A stretch of 64,000 nucleotides of DNA from Microcaldota archaeon (GTDB lineage Archaea > Micrarchaeota > Micrarchaeia > Norongarragalinales > UBA97): positions 1-64,000 of the forward strand of contig JACQBR010000021.1 of assembly GCA_016194335.1 (NCBI GenBank), written 5' to 3'. Shown piece by piece: positions 1 to 6,937 of the stretch; positions within the stretch are counted from its first letter, which is position 1, and every line of letters starts with the position of its first letter. Below the pieces are notes generated by a model. It did no database searches and was not told the DNA's origin. It saw only the letters and a list, made by a program, of their open reading frames with translations. A program made the position numbers and the translations under genes.

Positions 1-16
1 TCATTTCCTAGGAAAT
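1..16. repeat. 16-bp palindromic repeat, left copy
   Basis: TCATTTCCTAGGAAAT contains the perfect 14-bp palindrome ATTTCCTAGGAAAT. An identical 16-mer lies at 809-824, just beyond the PIN toxin gene, so the two copies frame the toxin-antitoxin pair. It could be an operator for the AbrB-type antitoxin or a boundary of a mobile unit. The left copy sits at the window edge, so more sequence may belong to it. Confidence 0.8.
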
Positions 17-38
17 TTGAAGATAGAAGTCTAGCCAA

Positions 39-50
39 ACATATATTAAT
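39..50 (+). promoter_or_regulatory. TATA-like promoter of the AbrB/PIN operon
   Basis: An AT-rich ATATATTAAT box lies about 35-40 bp upstream of the antitoxin start. It is followed by a GGTGAT ribosome binding site at about 72-77. This spacing fits an archaeal TATA element. The palindromic repeat at 1-16 lies just upstream and could bind the antitoxin. Confidence 0.45.
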
Positions 51-83
51 ATGAATTTCTTATTATCTTATTGGTGATTTGAG

Positions 84-335
84 ATGGATGTGTTCATAAG
101 CAAAGTTACTTCCAGAGGTCAAGTTACAATCCCGCAGGAATTAAGGGAAGAAGAGGGAATTACTTCAGACGATTACGTAGCCATACGCAGAGTGGGTAAC
201 TACATCGTTCTCGGGAAGGCGGAATTGAGGCTTGACGAGATAACCGGGGCCTTTGAGAAAGAAGCTAAAACAAAAGGAATCAGCAAGAATGACCTTCTTG
301 AGGAACTGGAAAACGTCAGAAAGAGCAAGAAGTGA
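84..335 (+). CDS. AbrB/MazE-type antitoxin
   Basis: This 83-residue protein opens with a SpoVT-AbrB swapped-hairpin DNA-binding domain (SKVTSRGQVTIPQELRE, residues 6-22), the classic sequence of VapB/MazE antitoxins. The C-terminal half is charged and probably wraps the partner toxin. A GGTGAT ribosome binding site precedes the ATG. The stop codon overlaps the start region of the PIN-domain gene, as expected for a co-translated antitoxin-toxin pair. Such antitoxins usually repress their own operon, and the palindromes at 1-16 and 809-824 are candidate sites. Confidence 0.9.
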   Translation: MDVFISKVTSRGQVTIPQELREEEGITSDDYVAIRRVGNYIVLGKAELRLDEITGAFEKEAKTKGISKNDLLEELENVRKSKK

Positions 336-748
336 GCTTAATGTTGCGGCTTTTCATCGATGCAAATACCCTAATTTCCGGCCTAGTATTTTCAGGACCC
401 GAACATGGGCTACTCAAGAAAGGAGCCTCGCGAAAGGTTGAACTAATTACTTCAGAAGATGTCATCGACGAAGTTGTCGAAGTAATTAACAGAAAATTTC
501 CTAGCAAGTCAGTTTATGCCCAAGAGTTCCTAAAGCTGACCGAAGTAAAAGTGATTAGGAAAAAAGAATACGAAACCAAGATAGGAGAACAAACAGTTCG
601 AGACCTCGAAGACCGCCACGTTCTTGCTGCAGCATTGGCTGCAAACTGCAAAATAATCGTAACTGGAGACGGCGACTTACTAGCTCTAGGCAACTACAAA
701 AAAATTCGAATAATTAGAACAACTCAAATATTGTCTGAAATCAACTGA
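332..748 (+). CDS. PIN-domain toxin (VapC-like ribonuclease)
   Basis: The start LRLFIDANTLISGL is a PIN-domain strand with the first metal-binding Asp. Later acidic residues lie in DLEDRHVLAAAL and in VTGDGDLLAL, giving the usual acidic site for Mg-dependent RNA cleavage. The length of about 135 residues fits a VapC. The GTG at 332 overlaps the antitoxin stop; an ATG at 341 is the alternative start and matches typical VapC N-termini better. It is paired with the AbrB-type antitoxin just upstream. Confidence 0.88.
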   Translation: MSLMLRLFIDANTLISGLVFSGPEHGLLKKGASRKVELITSEDVIDEVVEVINRKFPSKSVYAQEFLKLTEVKVIRKKEYETKIGEQTVRDLEDRHVLAAALAANCKIIVTGDGDLLALGNYKKIRIIRTTQILSEIN

Positions 749-808
749 ATCACTGAACTCGTAGTCCTGACCTACACAAAAATCTGCATTATGGCCCCTA
801 CCGACCCT

Positions 809-824
809 TCATTTCCTAGGAAAT
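809..824. repeat. 16-bp palindromic repeat, right copy
   Basis: Identical to bases 1-16 (TCATTTCCTAGGAAAT). It lies about 60 bp after the toxin stop and just before the 3' end of the neighbouring minus-strand gene. A site beyond the end of the operon is unusual for simple autoregulation and suggests either a module boundary or a second regulated unit. Confidence 0.8.
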
Positions 825-832
825 GACCTCAG

Positions 833-982
833 CTAGTCGCTTTTTATCGCGTGCTTGATTATTTCCAAGTTGCAGGAATGGTGAGTTGAACACCAACTTT
901 CGCACTGTTCAGCAGTAGACGCGTCTTTGTACGAGAGCTTGCACTCGTCACACTGCCAAACCGTTCCTTTCAAACTCACCAT
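833..982 (-). CDS. Small Cys-rich zinc-ribbon-like protein (49 aa)
   Basis: Too short for the ORF track. Reading the minus strand from the ATG at 982 gives MVSLKGTVWQCDECKLSY and ends in HAIKSD. Cysteines form a CxxC pair followed by CESWC and a His/Cys cluster (THHSC), which suggests a small metal-binding domain. It is the last gene of the minus-strand redox/metal operon, 28 bp after the thioredoxin-like gene. I do not recognise a named family. The Cys/His spacing argues that it is real. Confidence 0.7.
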   Translation of the reverse strand: MVSLKGTVWQCDECKLSYKDASTAEQCESWCSTHHSCNLEIIKHAIKSD

Positions 983-1010
983 ACTACAACCCTTTCCTCC
1001 CTGAAACTAT

Positions 1011-1403
1011 TTATCCTCCAGGTTTATTGCCTCCAAGAGGCGTTTGTTGTTTGAAACAGTCCTCATGAGTTTCCATCAGGTGTTGTATTTCCTCTTTCAG
1101 AACTCCTTTCAAACGAAAACCGACTATTGATCCAATGGGCTTTCCTTGGCAGAAAAGGATGAGAGTAGGCGTTCCCTGCACGCCGTATTCCGAAGCTAGT
1201 TTGTTGTTTTCATCACTTGTTAGGACATTAAGTTTGGCGAACTTAACCTTTCCGGAAAACTCTCCAGACAGCTCGTCGTAAATCGGTTCGAGTTTCTTGC
1301 ACCAGACGCAAGAATCATGCCAGAAATCAACTAGAACTGGCGTTTTGGAGTTGATTACCTCCGCTTTCCAACTTCCTACATCCACACTAACAGCACCAGA
1401 CAT
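1011..1403 (-). CDS. Thioredoxin-like protein with CVWC active site
   Basis: This 130-residue protein has a thioredoxin fold: PVLVDFWHDSCVWCKKLEP carries the redox motif, and the cis-proline appears in YGVQGTPTLILF. The motif is CVWC rather than CGPC, which would change redox potential and partner choice. A thiol-disulfide exchange or metal-delivery role is inferred. It lies within a minus-strand cluster with a cupredoxin-like protein, a CPVC membrane protein and two small Cys-rich proteins, so it may keep those cysteines reduced. The Cys- and Gly-rich C-terminal tail is not part of the fold. Confidence 0.9.
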   Translation of the reverse strand: MSGAVSVDVGSWKAEVINSKTPVLVDFWHDSCVWCKKLEPIYDELSGEFSGKVKFAKLNVLTSDENNKLASEYGVQGTPTLILFCQGKPIGSIVGFRLKGVLKEEIQHLMETHEDCFKQQTPLGGNKPGG

Positions 1404-1426
1404 GATAACACCCCATTCAGGATATC

Positions 1427-1579
1427 TTACATCTTATGCGCTTTGGTAGCGTGCGCATCACGGTCCGATTTGCTTGCAAACGACATCCCGCAAGCTGAGC
1501 ACTTGAGTTCCTTTCCTTCCTCCTTTCCGAACATCATGTTGCACAACATGCAGTCATGCCCTTTCCCGTGTCCCATCAT
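1427..1579 (-). CDS. Small zinc-finger protein (50 aa)
   Basis: Too short for the ORF track. From the ATG at 1579 the minus strand reads MMGHGKGHDCMLCNMMFGKE and later KCSACGMSF, ending AHATKAHKM. It holds two CxxC pairs and a C-terminal HxxxxH, so it has a C2H2-like finger plus an extra CxxC. A GGTGAT ribosome binding site precedes it. It lies between the CPVC membrane protein and the thioredoxin-like gene in the same operon. Function is unknown; metal binding is inferred from the Cys/His pattern. Confidence 0.72.
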   Translation of the reverse strand: MMGHGKGHDCMLCNMMFGKEEGKELKCSACGMSFASKSDRDAHATKAHKM

Positions 1580-1605
1580 GTTTCATCACCTGTTGTTTTT
1601 ATCGT

Positions 1606-2097
1606 CTACTTGATTGGACAGGTTTTCAAACTTACCTCTCTTAGAGAGAAATGCAATGAAACGATTAGAATTACAATACTAGCAAGTTGTATTGCTAAAG
1701 CGAATTTTACAAGAGCAAGTGCAGGGGATGCCAGCCCCAGCCACACAAGCCAAATGGGCTGGCACACTGGACAGGCAGTGCCAAACGCGGCCAGTAGGCT
1801 ACCAGAAAGACCCGCTTTATTGGATGACTTTAACGATATTTGCCGCTTTGCGTTATGGATGAAGACTACTAGCAGCAGAGACGTTAGGAATGAGATAACT
1901 AGCACTAGAGATGCGCTTGTAAGGCTAACATCAGGATTAATCGAGAAAGGCGGGTTGATCACGAGAATATCGTTGAAAACCGCGTAAAAAAGTAAAACGA
2001 TGGCAAAGCCGACTAAAAACCCGGCAAGATATTTTTGCGAAGATAAAACTTCCTTTAATGCGCCGATGTCTTCTGCCACCATTTGAGAGATGTTCAT
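1606..2097 (-). CDS. Four-helix membrane protein with CPVCQP motif
   Basis: This 163-residue protein has about four hydrophobic segments: AGFLVGFAIVLLFYAVF, LVLVISFLTSLLLVVFI, a Pro/Ala-rich segment, and LASIVILIVSLHF. A CPVCQP motif sits at the start of the third segment, placing a thiol pair or metal site at the membrane. I do not recognise a family. The neighbours (cupredoxin-like protein upstream, thioredoxin-like protein downstream) suggest electron or metal transfer across the membrane. It resembles proteins that pass electrons or copper through a membrane CxxC, but this is inference. Confidence 0.75.
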   Translation of the reverse strand: MNISQMVAEDIGALKEVLSSQKYLAGFLVGFAIVLLFYAVFNDILVINPPFSINPDVSLTSASLVLVISFLTSLLLVVFIHNAKRQISLKSSNKAGLSGSLLAAFGTACPVCQPIWLVWLGLASPALALVKFALAIQLASIVILIVSLHFSLREVSLKTCPIK

Positions 2098-2120
2098 TCG
2101 GGGTTCTCACCGGGAACTTT

Positions 2121-2574
2121 TCAACTTGCGACGAGCTTGCCTGGAGGAAGCACTCCTGCGGGGCAGTGGTACGCGTATGTCCCTGCAGCGGGAGTAAAAT
2201 CGGCTGTTACCGATTGTCCATTGTTGGAAACAAGGTTAACTGGCAATCTATCAATAATCAAAGTAGTGCCACAACCTGCGCTTGCATCGGCACTGAAACT
2301 CAAGTGAACCGGAACTCCAGCCTTTACGTCTATTACTTGCTTGTCATAGCCACTTTCAGAGGCTTTCAAACTCACTTGTTGCGCTTGAAGCGCTGCGGTG
2401 GCTTGAGCAAACCGAGGGATTTGATCCTTGAGCTTGAACAATTTGATTCGCTTGCTTAGGCGATGACCCAAAAATTTGCGGTGAGAAAAAGAATGCCGCA
2501 GCTATGACTACTATTGCCAGTCCTCCAAGTAAAATCGGTGAGGACAGGCCCCTAGATATACCGCGTTCAAACAT
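2121..2574 (-). pseudogene. Membrane-anchored cupredoxin-like protein, frameshifted
   Basis: Two overlapping minus-strand ORFs fit one gene. The first (2574 down) gives an N-terminal membrane anchor, GGLAIVVIAAAFFFSPQIFG. The second (to 2121) gives a small cupredoxin-like domain with SADASAGCGTTLI and a terminal YAYHCPAGVLPPGKLV, the usual place for Cys/His copper ligands. They overlap near 2410-2470 in different frames, next to a run of five T, and joining them needs a +1 shift. This is either a sequencing indel, a true frameshift mutation or recoding. If intact, it would be an extracytoplasmic copper protein heading the redox operon. Confidence 0.6.
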
Positions 2575-2673
2575 TAAATTCCACCTCGATAAAGTAAAGC
2601 CCCTCGCCGTTGATAAGTAAGCTGTTTAATAATAAAAAATAGTTTTAATAACTACGCTCGGGATAAAGAAACT
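2575..2673. promoter_or_regulatory. Divergent promoter region
   Basis: This AT-rich gap separates the minus-strand redox/metal operon from the plus-strand CARF-like regulator. It contains AATAATAAAAAATAGTTTTAA-like stretches able to serve as TATA elements in either direction. The arrangement suggests that the regulator controls the operon. No clear operator repeat was seen. Confidence 0.4.
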
Positions 2674-3339
2674 ATGACAAAAACTAGCATTATTTGCCCG
2701 GGTGGCGACAATTCAACTGCAATCTTTGCAGGGATAAAGGAAATGCCTACGGGAACCGTATTCATTCTGGCAACGGAATCCTCAGCTAAGGAGGCGTATA
2801 GCTCAAAATCGGAATTAGCTAAATTTAAAATCGAGGCAAAAATTATCTCAATCAAAGGAGACCTTTGGGAAAGCGTGTTCCGTGAAGTTGGCGAGCTTGC
2901 TGCAAACCACTCAAGCAACATAATGGTCAACGTGGGAGCCACTCGCGACTCTACCCTTCAATGCATCGTCACTTGCGCCGCCTTCGTCAACGGCATTCGG
3001 GCCTTCGGAGTAAGCCCTAAAGGCGAGTTGATGCTGCTGCCAGTCCTAAAGTTCTCGTACTACCGTTTCCTAACAGACAGGAAAATGCAATTGCTGCGAG
3101 TACTGGACAACCCGGAATGCTGCGCCTCTCTCAACGAATTAAGCAAGAAGACCGGCATGAGCCTTCCACTCGTATCCTATCACGTAAACGGAAACCGCAA
3201 TTCGGAAGGGCTAATCGGATTGGGATTGGCCGAAACTAGCGGCAAACGCAAAAACATATCCGTACAACTTTCGCCACTGGGAAAAATGCTGGTTCGCGGA
3301 TACGTCAAAATCCCAAAAGAAAAGAAAAATTCAAACTAG
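2674..3339 (+). CDS. CARF-like/HTH transcriptional regulator
   Basis: This 221-residue protein appears to have a Rossmann-like N-terminal domain and a winged helix. The stretch NIMVNVGATRDSTLQCIV resembles the ligand-loop motif of CARF domains in Csa3/HFX_2341-type regulators. Residues ~150-185 form a helix-turn-helix (LNELSKKTGMSLPLVSYHV) followed by a wing. Such proteins sense nucleotides, classically cyclic oligoadenylates. No cas gene or CRISPR array is in the window, so this would be an orphan. It is divergent to the redox/metal operon and may regulate it. The CARF assignment is by motif only. Confidence 0.65.
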   Translation: MTKTSIICPGGDNSTAIFAGIKEMPTGTVFILATESSAKEAYSSKSELAKFKIEAKIISIKGDLWESVFREVGELAANHSSNIMVNVGATRDSTLQCIVTCAAFVNGIRAFGVSPKGELMLLPVLKFSYYRFLTDRKMQLLRVLDNPECCASLNELSKKTGMSLPLVSYHVNGNRNSEGLIGLGLAETSGKRKNISVQLSPLGKMLVRGYVKIPKEKKNSN

Positions 3340-3513
3340 CTTCCCAATACTGCAAAATAATGCCTAATGTGGCATAAAAATGTCAGACCGTCCGTCAATC
3401 TTCACAGGCTTTCGGCCTCCGTGTGTTGCATGGTCATCACGAATTAATTTTGTGGGCGGAAGGGGTATATTGCTTTTCCGCGCAATGGTTTTTACCTTGG
3501 TGGCGGGCGTCCT

Positions 3514-4113
3514 ATGTCTTTGACTCCTTCGTCAATGAAACTCAAGCCGGACGACCCGGCTCCCGACTTCAGGGGCCTCAAGTGCGCCACTTGCGGCCAC
3601 GGGCATTCCCTTTCCGACTTCAATAACACCAAGGCGCTTCTGGTCATTTTCATGTGCAACCACTGTCCTTATGTGAGGGCAAAGGCCGAAACCATAACGG
3701 CATTGAACGAAAAATATTCCGGCAGGGGCGTTGAGATTGTCGGCATCAATTCCAACGACGCCGCCGGCTATCCGGAGGATGATTTTGAGGGGATGAGGCG
3801 CGAGGTGAAGTCGAGGGAGTACGAGTTCCATTATGTGGCGGACGAGAGCCAGGATGCCGCGAGGGCATACGGCGCGTCCTGCACGCCCGACCCGTTCCTC
3901 TTCGACTCCCAGAGGAAGCTCGCCTACCACGGGCGCTTCAACGACGCGCTCGAGCCGGGGACGCAGGCGAAGACGGCCGACATGGAGGATGCAATCGACG
4001 CCGTGCTTTCGGGCAGGAAGCCGCCCCACGAGTTTCTCGCCTCAATCGGCTGCTCGATCAAATGGAAGAAACAGCCTGAAGGCTTTTCACCCCGCCTACT
4101 TGCGAGAGGTTAA
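3514..4113 (+). CDS. Peroxiredoxin-like thioredoxin-family protein
   Basis: This 199-residue AhpC/TSA-like protein has the family's characteristic opening MSLTPSSMKLKPDDPAPDF. Its active-site stretch VIFMCNHCPYVRAK carries CxxC, and ASCTPDPFLFD supplies the conserved cis-Pro loop. The C-terminal SIGCSIKWK is also typical. It is a cytosolic thiol peroxidase or disulfide reductase by family; the substrate is unknown. GalT follows 28 bp downstream in the same direction, so they may be co-transcribed. Confidence 0.85.
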   Translation: MSLTPSSMKLKPDDPAPDFRGLKCATCGHGHSLSDFNNTKALLVIFMCNHCPYVRAKAETITALNEKYSGRGVEIVGINSNDAAGYPEDDFEGMRREVKSREYEFHYVADESQDAARAYGASCTPDPFLFDSQRKLAYHGRFNDALEPGTQAKTADMEDAIDAVLSGRKPPHEFLASIGCSIKWKKQPEGFSPRLLARG

Positions 4114-4141
4114 AAACCCACTTTGCTTAACCCCTTTCAAA

Positions 4142-5074
4142 ATGGTTCTCGAATACCGCCTCGACCCCCTTTCCGGCCAGGTAATCATCATGGCCAACGA
4201 GCGCTCGGCGCGCCCGCTCATCCTGCGGGGGGAGAAGGTCACCTGCCCTTTTGACAAGGGAGTGGAGAGCCTCACGCCGCCGACGAAGCTCACCCTGCCG
4301 TCGAGGAAAAAATGGCAGGTGAGGGCATTTGACAACGCGTTTGCCTTCCTGAAGAAGAGGGGAAAGTTCCTGCCCAGAAAGCCCGACGCGCTTTTCTGGA
4401 ATTCGCCCGCCTACGGCGAGCACGAGGTCATCGTCGAGACTGACGAGCACGGCGCGCTTTTCCACGAGTTCTCCCAAGACCGCCTTATGCTCGTTTTCGA
4501 AGGCTACCGGCGCCGCTTCGAGGCGCTAAGCAGGGGCAAGTCGGCGAAATTCGTCTATCTCTTCAAGAACCACGGGATCAAGGCTGGCGCGTCAATCGAG
4601 CACGAGCATTCGCAGATCGTGTCCCTCCCGTTCATTCCAGACGAGGCGGCGAGGGAAATCGAGATTTCCAAGAAGGCGAGGGAGTGCGTCATCTGCATGC
4701 TCTTGGGGCGGGAGCGGCAGAACATCCTCTCGTCCAACGCTTCTTTCGACGCGTTCTGCCCGTCGTTCTCGCGCTTTCCTTTCGAAACGCGCATCGTCGC
4801 AAAGGAGCATGTCGCGGGCTTTGCCGACTTCTCCCCCGCAATGGCCTGCGACTTCATGTCGATCCTGCGGGAGTCAATCGCCCGCGTCTACACGCTTGTG
4901 AAGGACTACAACGTCGTCTTCCACAACTCGCCCAGGGGCGAGGACCTGCACTTCCACGCCAACATCTACCCCCGCACGAACGTCTGGGCGGGAATGGAAC
5001 TCGGAACTGGAGTGCTGGTGAACACCCGCACGGAAAAGGAGGCGATCAAGGCGCTGAGGAAGGCGATGGTGTGA
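4142..5074 (+). CDS. galT: Galactose-1-phosphate uridylyltransferase-like protein
   Basis: This 310-residue HIT-superfamily nucleotidyltransferase carries the catalytic HxHxQ in SIEHEHSQIVSLP. A CVICMLL segment and HFHANIYPR near the C-terminus match GalT. It would exchange UMP or AMP between a nucleotide sugar and a hexose 1-phosphate. The ORF runs upstream to 3833 in an overlapping frame, but the ATG at 4142 (MVLEYRLDPLSGQ) matches family N-termini and follows the previous stop. Some archaeal members prefer ADP-glucose or related substrates. Confidence 0.88.
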   Translation: MVLEYRLDPLSGQVIIMANERSARPLILRGEKVTCPFDKGVESLTPPTKLTLPSRKKWQVRAFDNAFAFLKKRGKFLPRKPDALFWNSPAYGEHEVIVETDEHGALFHEFSQDRLMLVFEGYRRRFEALSRGKSAKFVYLFKNHGIKAGASIEHEHSQIVSLPFIPDEAAREIEISKKARECVICMLLGRERQNILSSNASFDAFCPSFSRFPFETRIVAKEHVAGFADFSPAMACDFMSILRESIARVYTLVKDYNVVFHNSPRGEDLHFHANIYPRTNVWAGMELGTGVLVNTRTEKEAIKALRKAMV

Positions 5075-5151
5075 CCGCTGCCCATTGAGCCGGATTGGCG
5101 GCTGGAATAGAAAAAGTAGTGGAAGGGACTTGCCGTCCCTCCCGCCCGGAT

Positions 5152-5436
5152 TTAAACCGTGCTTATCTTTCCGAACTTGCCCAGGGTGAGCTGGATCTTG
5201 TCCTGCCACGTGTTGACGTAGCCGTTTTCAATCTTCACCTTCGCGCCTTCGGAAACCTTGTCGATGTTCTCGTTCCAAAGCGCCAGCACGATGGTGCCCG
5301 TGTCGTCGCGCAGAGTCACGTCGGCAACGCGCAGCGTGCGGCCGTACTTGTTTATCTCGCGTGGCTCGCTTATCGAAGCGATTTCCGCTTCAAGGTCGAC
5401 ATTGCCGGTTCCGGGCTTGAGTTCGCTTATTTTCAT
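5152..5436 (-). CDS. Single OB-fold RPA-like protein
   Basis: This 94-residue protein is one OB-fold of the RPA/SSB type: LEAEIASISEPREINKYG, then DVTLRDDTGTIVLALW, then VKIENGYVNTWQDKIQLTLG. It lacks the zinc finger and extra OB-folds of full-length archaeal RPA. It probably binds single-stranded DNA, or RNA, as a compact SSB. A GGTGA ribosome binding site lies upstream of the ATG on the minus strand. It is convergent with galT. Confidence 0.85.
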   Translation of the reverse strand: MKISELKPGTGNVDLEAEIASISEPREINKYGRTLRVADVTLRDDTGTIVLALWNENIDKVSEGAKVKIENGYVNTWQDKIQLTLGKFGKISTV

Positions 5437-5610
5437 TCAGTTCACCTGTTGGCTATTTTGGTCTTTGGTAAGGATGTTGTCCGGAACAATAATTTAAAGA
5501 GGCGGGATTGGGCCGGGAAAGGCATTTGGACCTGCAGGAAGGGAGTGCCCGGAAAAACGGGGGGTTCGGCCAGAGGGGCAATAGGGACACGGGCAATTTT
5601 ATCGACGAGC

Positions 5611-5872
5611 TTTTCCGTCAACGCTTTTCGAGCGAGTCGAACGGAGCGAATATTTTCCGTAAACGCTTTTCGAGCGAGTCGAACGGAGCGAATATTTTCC
5701 GTAAACGCTTTTCGAGCGCGCCGAGGAGGCGAAGCCGACGAGCAAGCGAGGAAAAGGGTTTAGCGAGTGAAGAAAGGGTTGAGCGAAGAAAGGGCATGGT
5801 TAATCTCCCCCCAGGGTTTTCGAGCTTTCTCGACGAGCCTGCAGGCGAGGAGAAAAGCGAAGAAAGGGCTGT
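5611..5872 (+). repeat. Tandem 42-bp repeat plus stem-forming dispersed element
   Basis: Units starting TTTTCCGTNAACGCTTTTCG lie at 5611, 5653 and 5695, giving a 42-bp period. The third unit continues into AGGCGAAGCCGACGAGCAAG and GAGGAAAAGGGTTT. AAACGCTTTTC pairs with GAAAAGGGTTT, giving a stem with a G-G mismatch. A degenerate copy runs from about 5816 to the end of the minus-strand pilus gene. Similar elements lie at 20562-20627 and 63699-63828, and the stem recurs in both tRNA introns. The plus ORFs here (5508-6059) are translated repeat, not genes. The rest of the 5437-5872 gap shows nothing else. Confidence 0.8.
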
Positions 5873-6937
5873 TTACTTGATGAAGCTGCCGAATGCGGCC
5901 GCCAAAAACCCGTGGGCTATGGTGAATGACCCGTACGCCACGCTCATGAATATCACGGCGTACTTCATCCCCCGAAGGGGGTTGCCACTCTGGATTTGGG
6001 CGAGGATGAGGGCCGCAAAGAGGGTGGTCATGAGTATGCAGGCGACGGAGAACCAGTAGATGTCCCGGGCGTTTATGGAGTCCGGGTTGCTCTTGAGCTT
6101 TCCCGCGCTCGCTGCGATGCCGATTCCCTGCCCCGCGAGGCCGCCTGACGGGCCTCCGCCCGCTTGCTGCGCGCTGCCGACGGCCTTCGCCTGCTTTTCG
6201 ACTATCTTCTCGTTGAGCTCGCTGTAGAAGACGGAGATGGAAAAGAGCAGGGGCGCGGCAATCACGCCGGCAAACACTATGAAAATGGCGTACATCATCG
6301 TGCTCGTGGTGATTTCCTTCTGCAGAAGTTGCGTCGCGCGGATGTCGGCCGAGACTTCCTCAAGCAGCTTGGACATCTCCCCGCCGAGGTGTATCCCCTC
6401 GACGATGAGCTTGAAGGCCCTTTCGAGCATTTGCGAACGGACGCGCCGGGCCATGCGCATCATCGTCTGCTCGACCTGCGCGCCTCCGAATGTGTCTGCG
6501 CTCATCCTCTTGATTTCGTCGGCAAGCGCGCCGAATTCCGGCCTTGCCGCGCTCCAGATGGCGTTTTCAGTGGTCATGCCGGCGCGGATGTTGGAGCTGA
6601 TGAGCTGCAGCGCGTCGGGAAGGACGGTTTCCACCTGGGACGCGCGGGAGTCGGCGGCGTTGGAGAGGATGAAGTAGAACAGCCCCGCTGCAATCACGAG
6701 GGTCCCAAACGTCACTCCAAAGAGCTGCAGCGGCTCTAGGTGGAAGGAGCTTCCCGCGATGAATGCGATCATGGCGAGAATGAGGGTGAGGAGGGTGGCG
6801 AATCCCAGGTAAGCCCGCGGGGAGATGACTTCCATCCCCCCCTGGACGAGCATGGTGTGCACGTAATCCAACGCCTTTCTGGGGTAGAGGCTTGCGACGG
6901 TTGAGAGCAGCTTGTTTTCGTATTCCATTTTTCCCAC
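5873..6937 (-). CDS. Type II secretion/Tad-like inner-membrane protein (TadC/GspF)
   Basis: This 354-residue protein has hydrophobic segments near 40-95, a cytoplasmic GspF domain (about 100-235: NIRAGMTTENAIWSAARPEF ... GGEMSKLLEEVSADIRA), then further segments around 240-265, 300-320 and 330-350. It would form the membrane platform of a type IV-pilus-like assembly machine. It is the last gene of a four-gene minus-strand operon and abuts its TadB-like partner at 6937/6938. A Gly-rich linker occurs near residue 270. It may assemble the class III signal-peptide pilins at 10.6-11.6 kb. Confidence 0.85.
   Translation of the reverse strand: MGKMEYENKLLSTVASLYPRKALDYVHTMLVQGGMEVISPRAYLGFATLLTLILAMIAFIAGSSFHLEPLQLFGVTFGTLVIAAGLFYFILSNAADSRASQVETVLPDALQLISSNIRAGMTTENAIWSAARPEFGALADEIKRMSADTFGGAQVEQTMMRMARRVRSQMLERAFKLIVEGIHLGGEMSKLLEEVSADIRATQLLQKEITTSTMMYAIFIVFAGVIAAPLLFSISVFYSELNEKIVEKQAKAVGSAQQAGGGPSGGLAGQGIGIAASAGKLKSNPDSINARDIYWFSVACILMTTLFAALILAQIQSGNPLRGMKYAVIFMSVAYGSFTIAHGFLAAAFGSFIK

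Noticed and set aside
3833-4141. Upstream extension of the GalT ORF
   Set aside because: It overlaps the peroxiredoxin-like gene in another frame and is Arg-rich antisense-like; family start is at 4142.
5611-5790. CRISPR-like array
   Set aside because: Units are contiguous 42-mers without unique spacers, so this is a tandem repeat.
5508-6059. Plus-strand ORF of 183 aa
   Set aside because: Its middle is translated 42-bp repeat (NAFRASRTER units) and the rest is antisense to the GspF gene.
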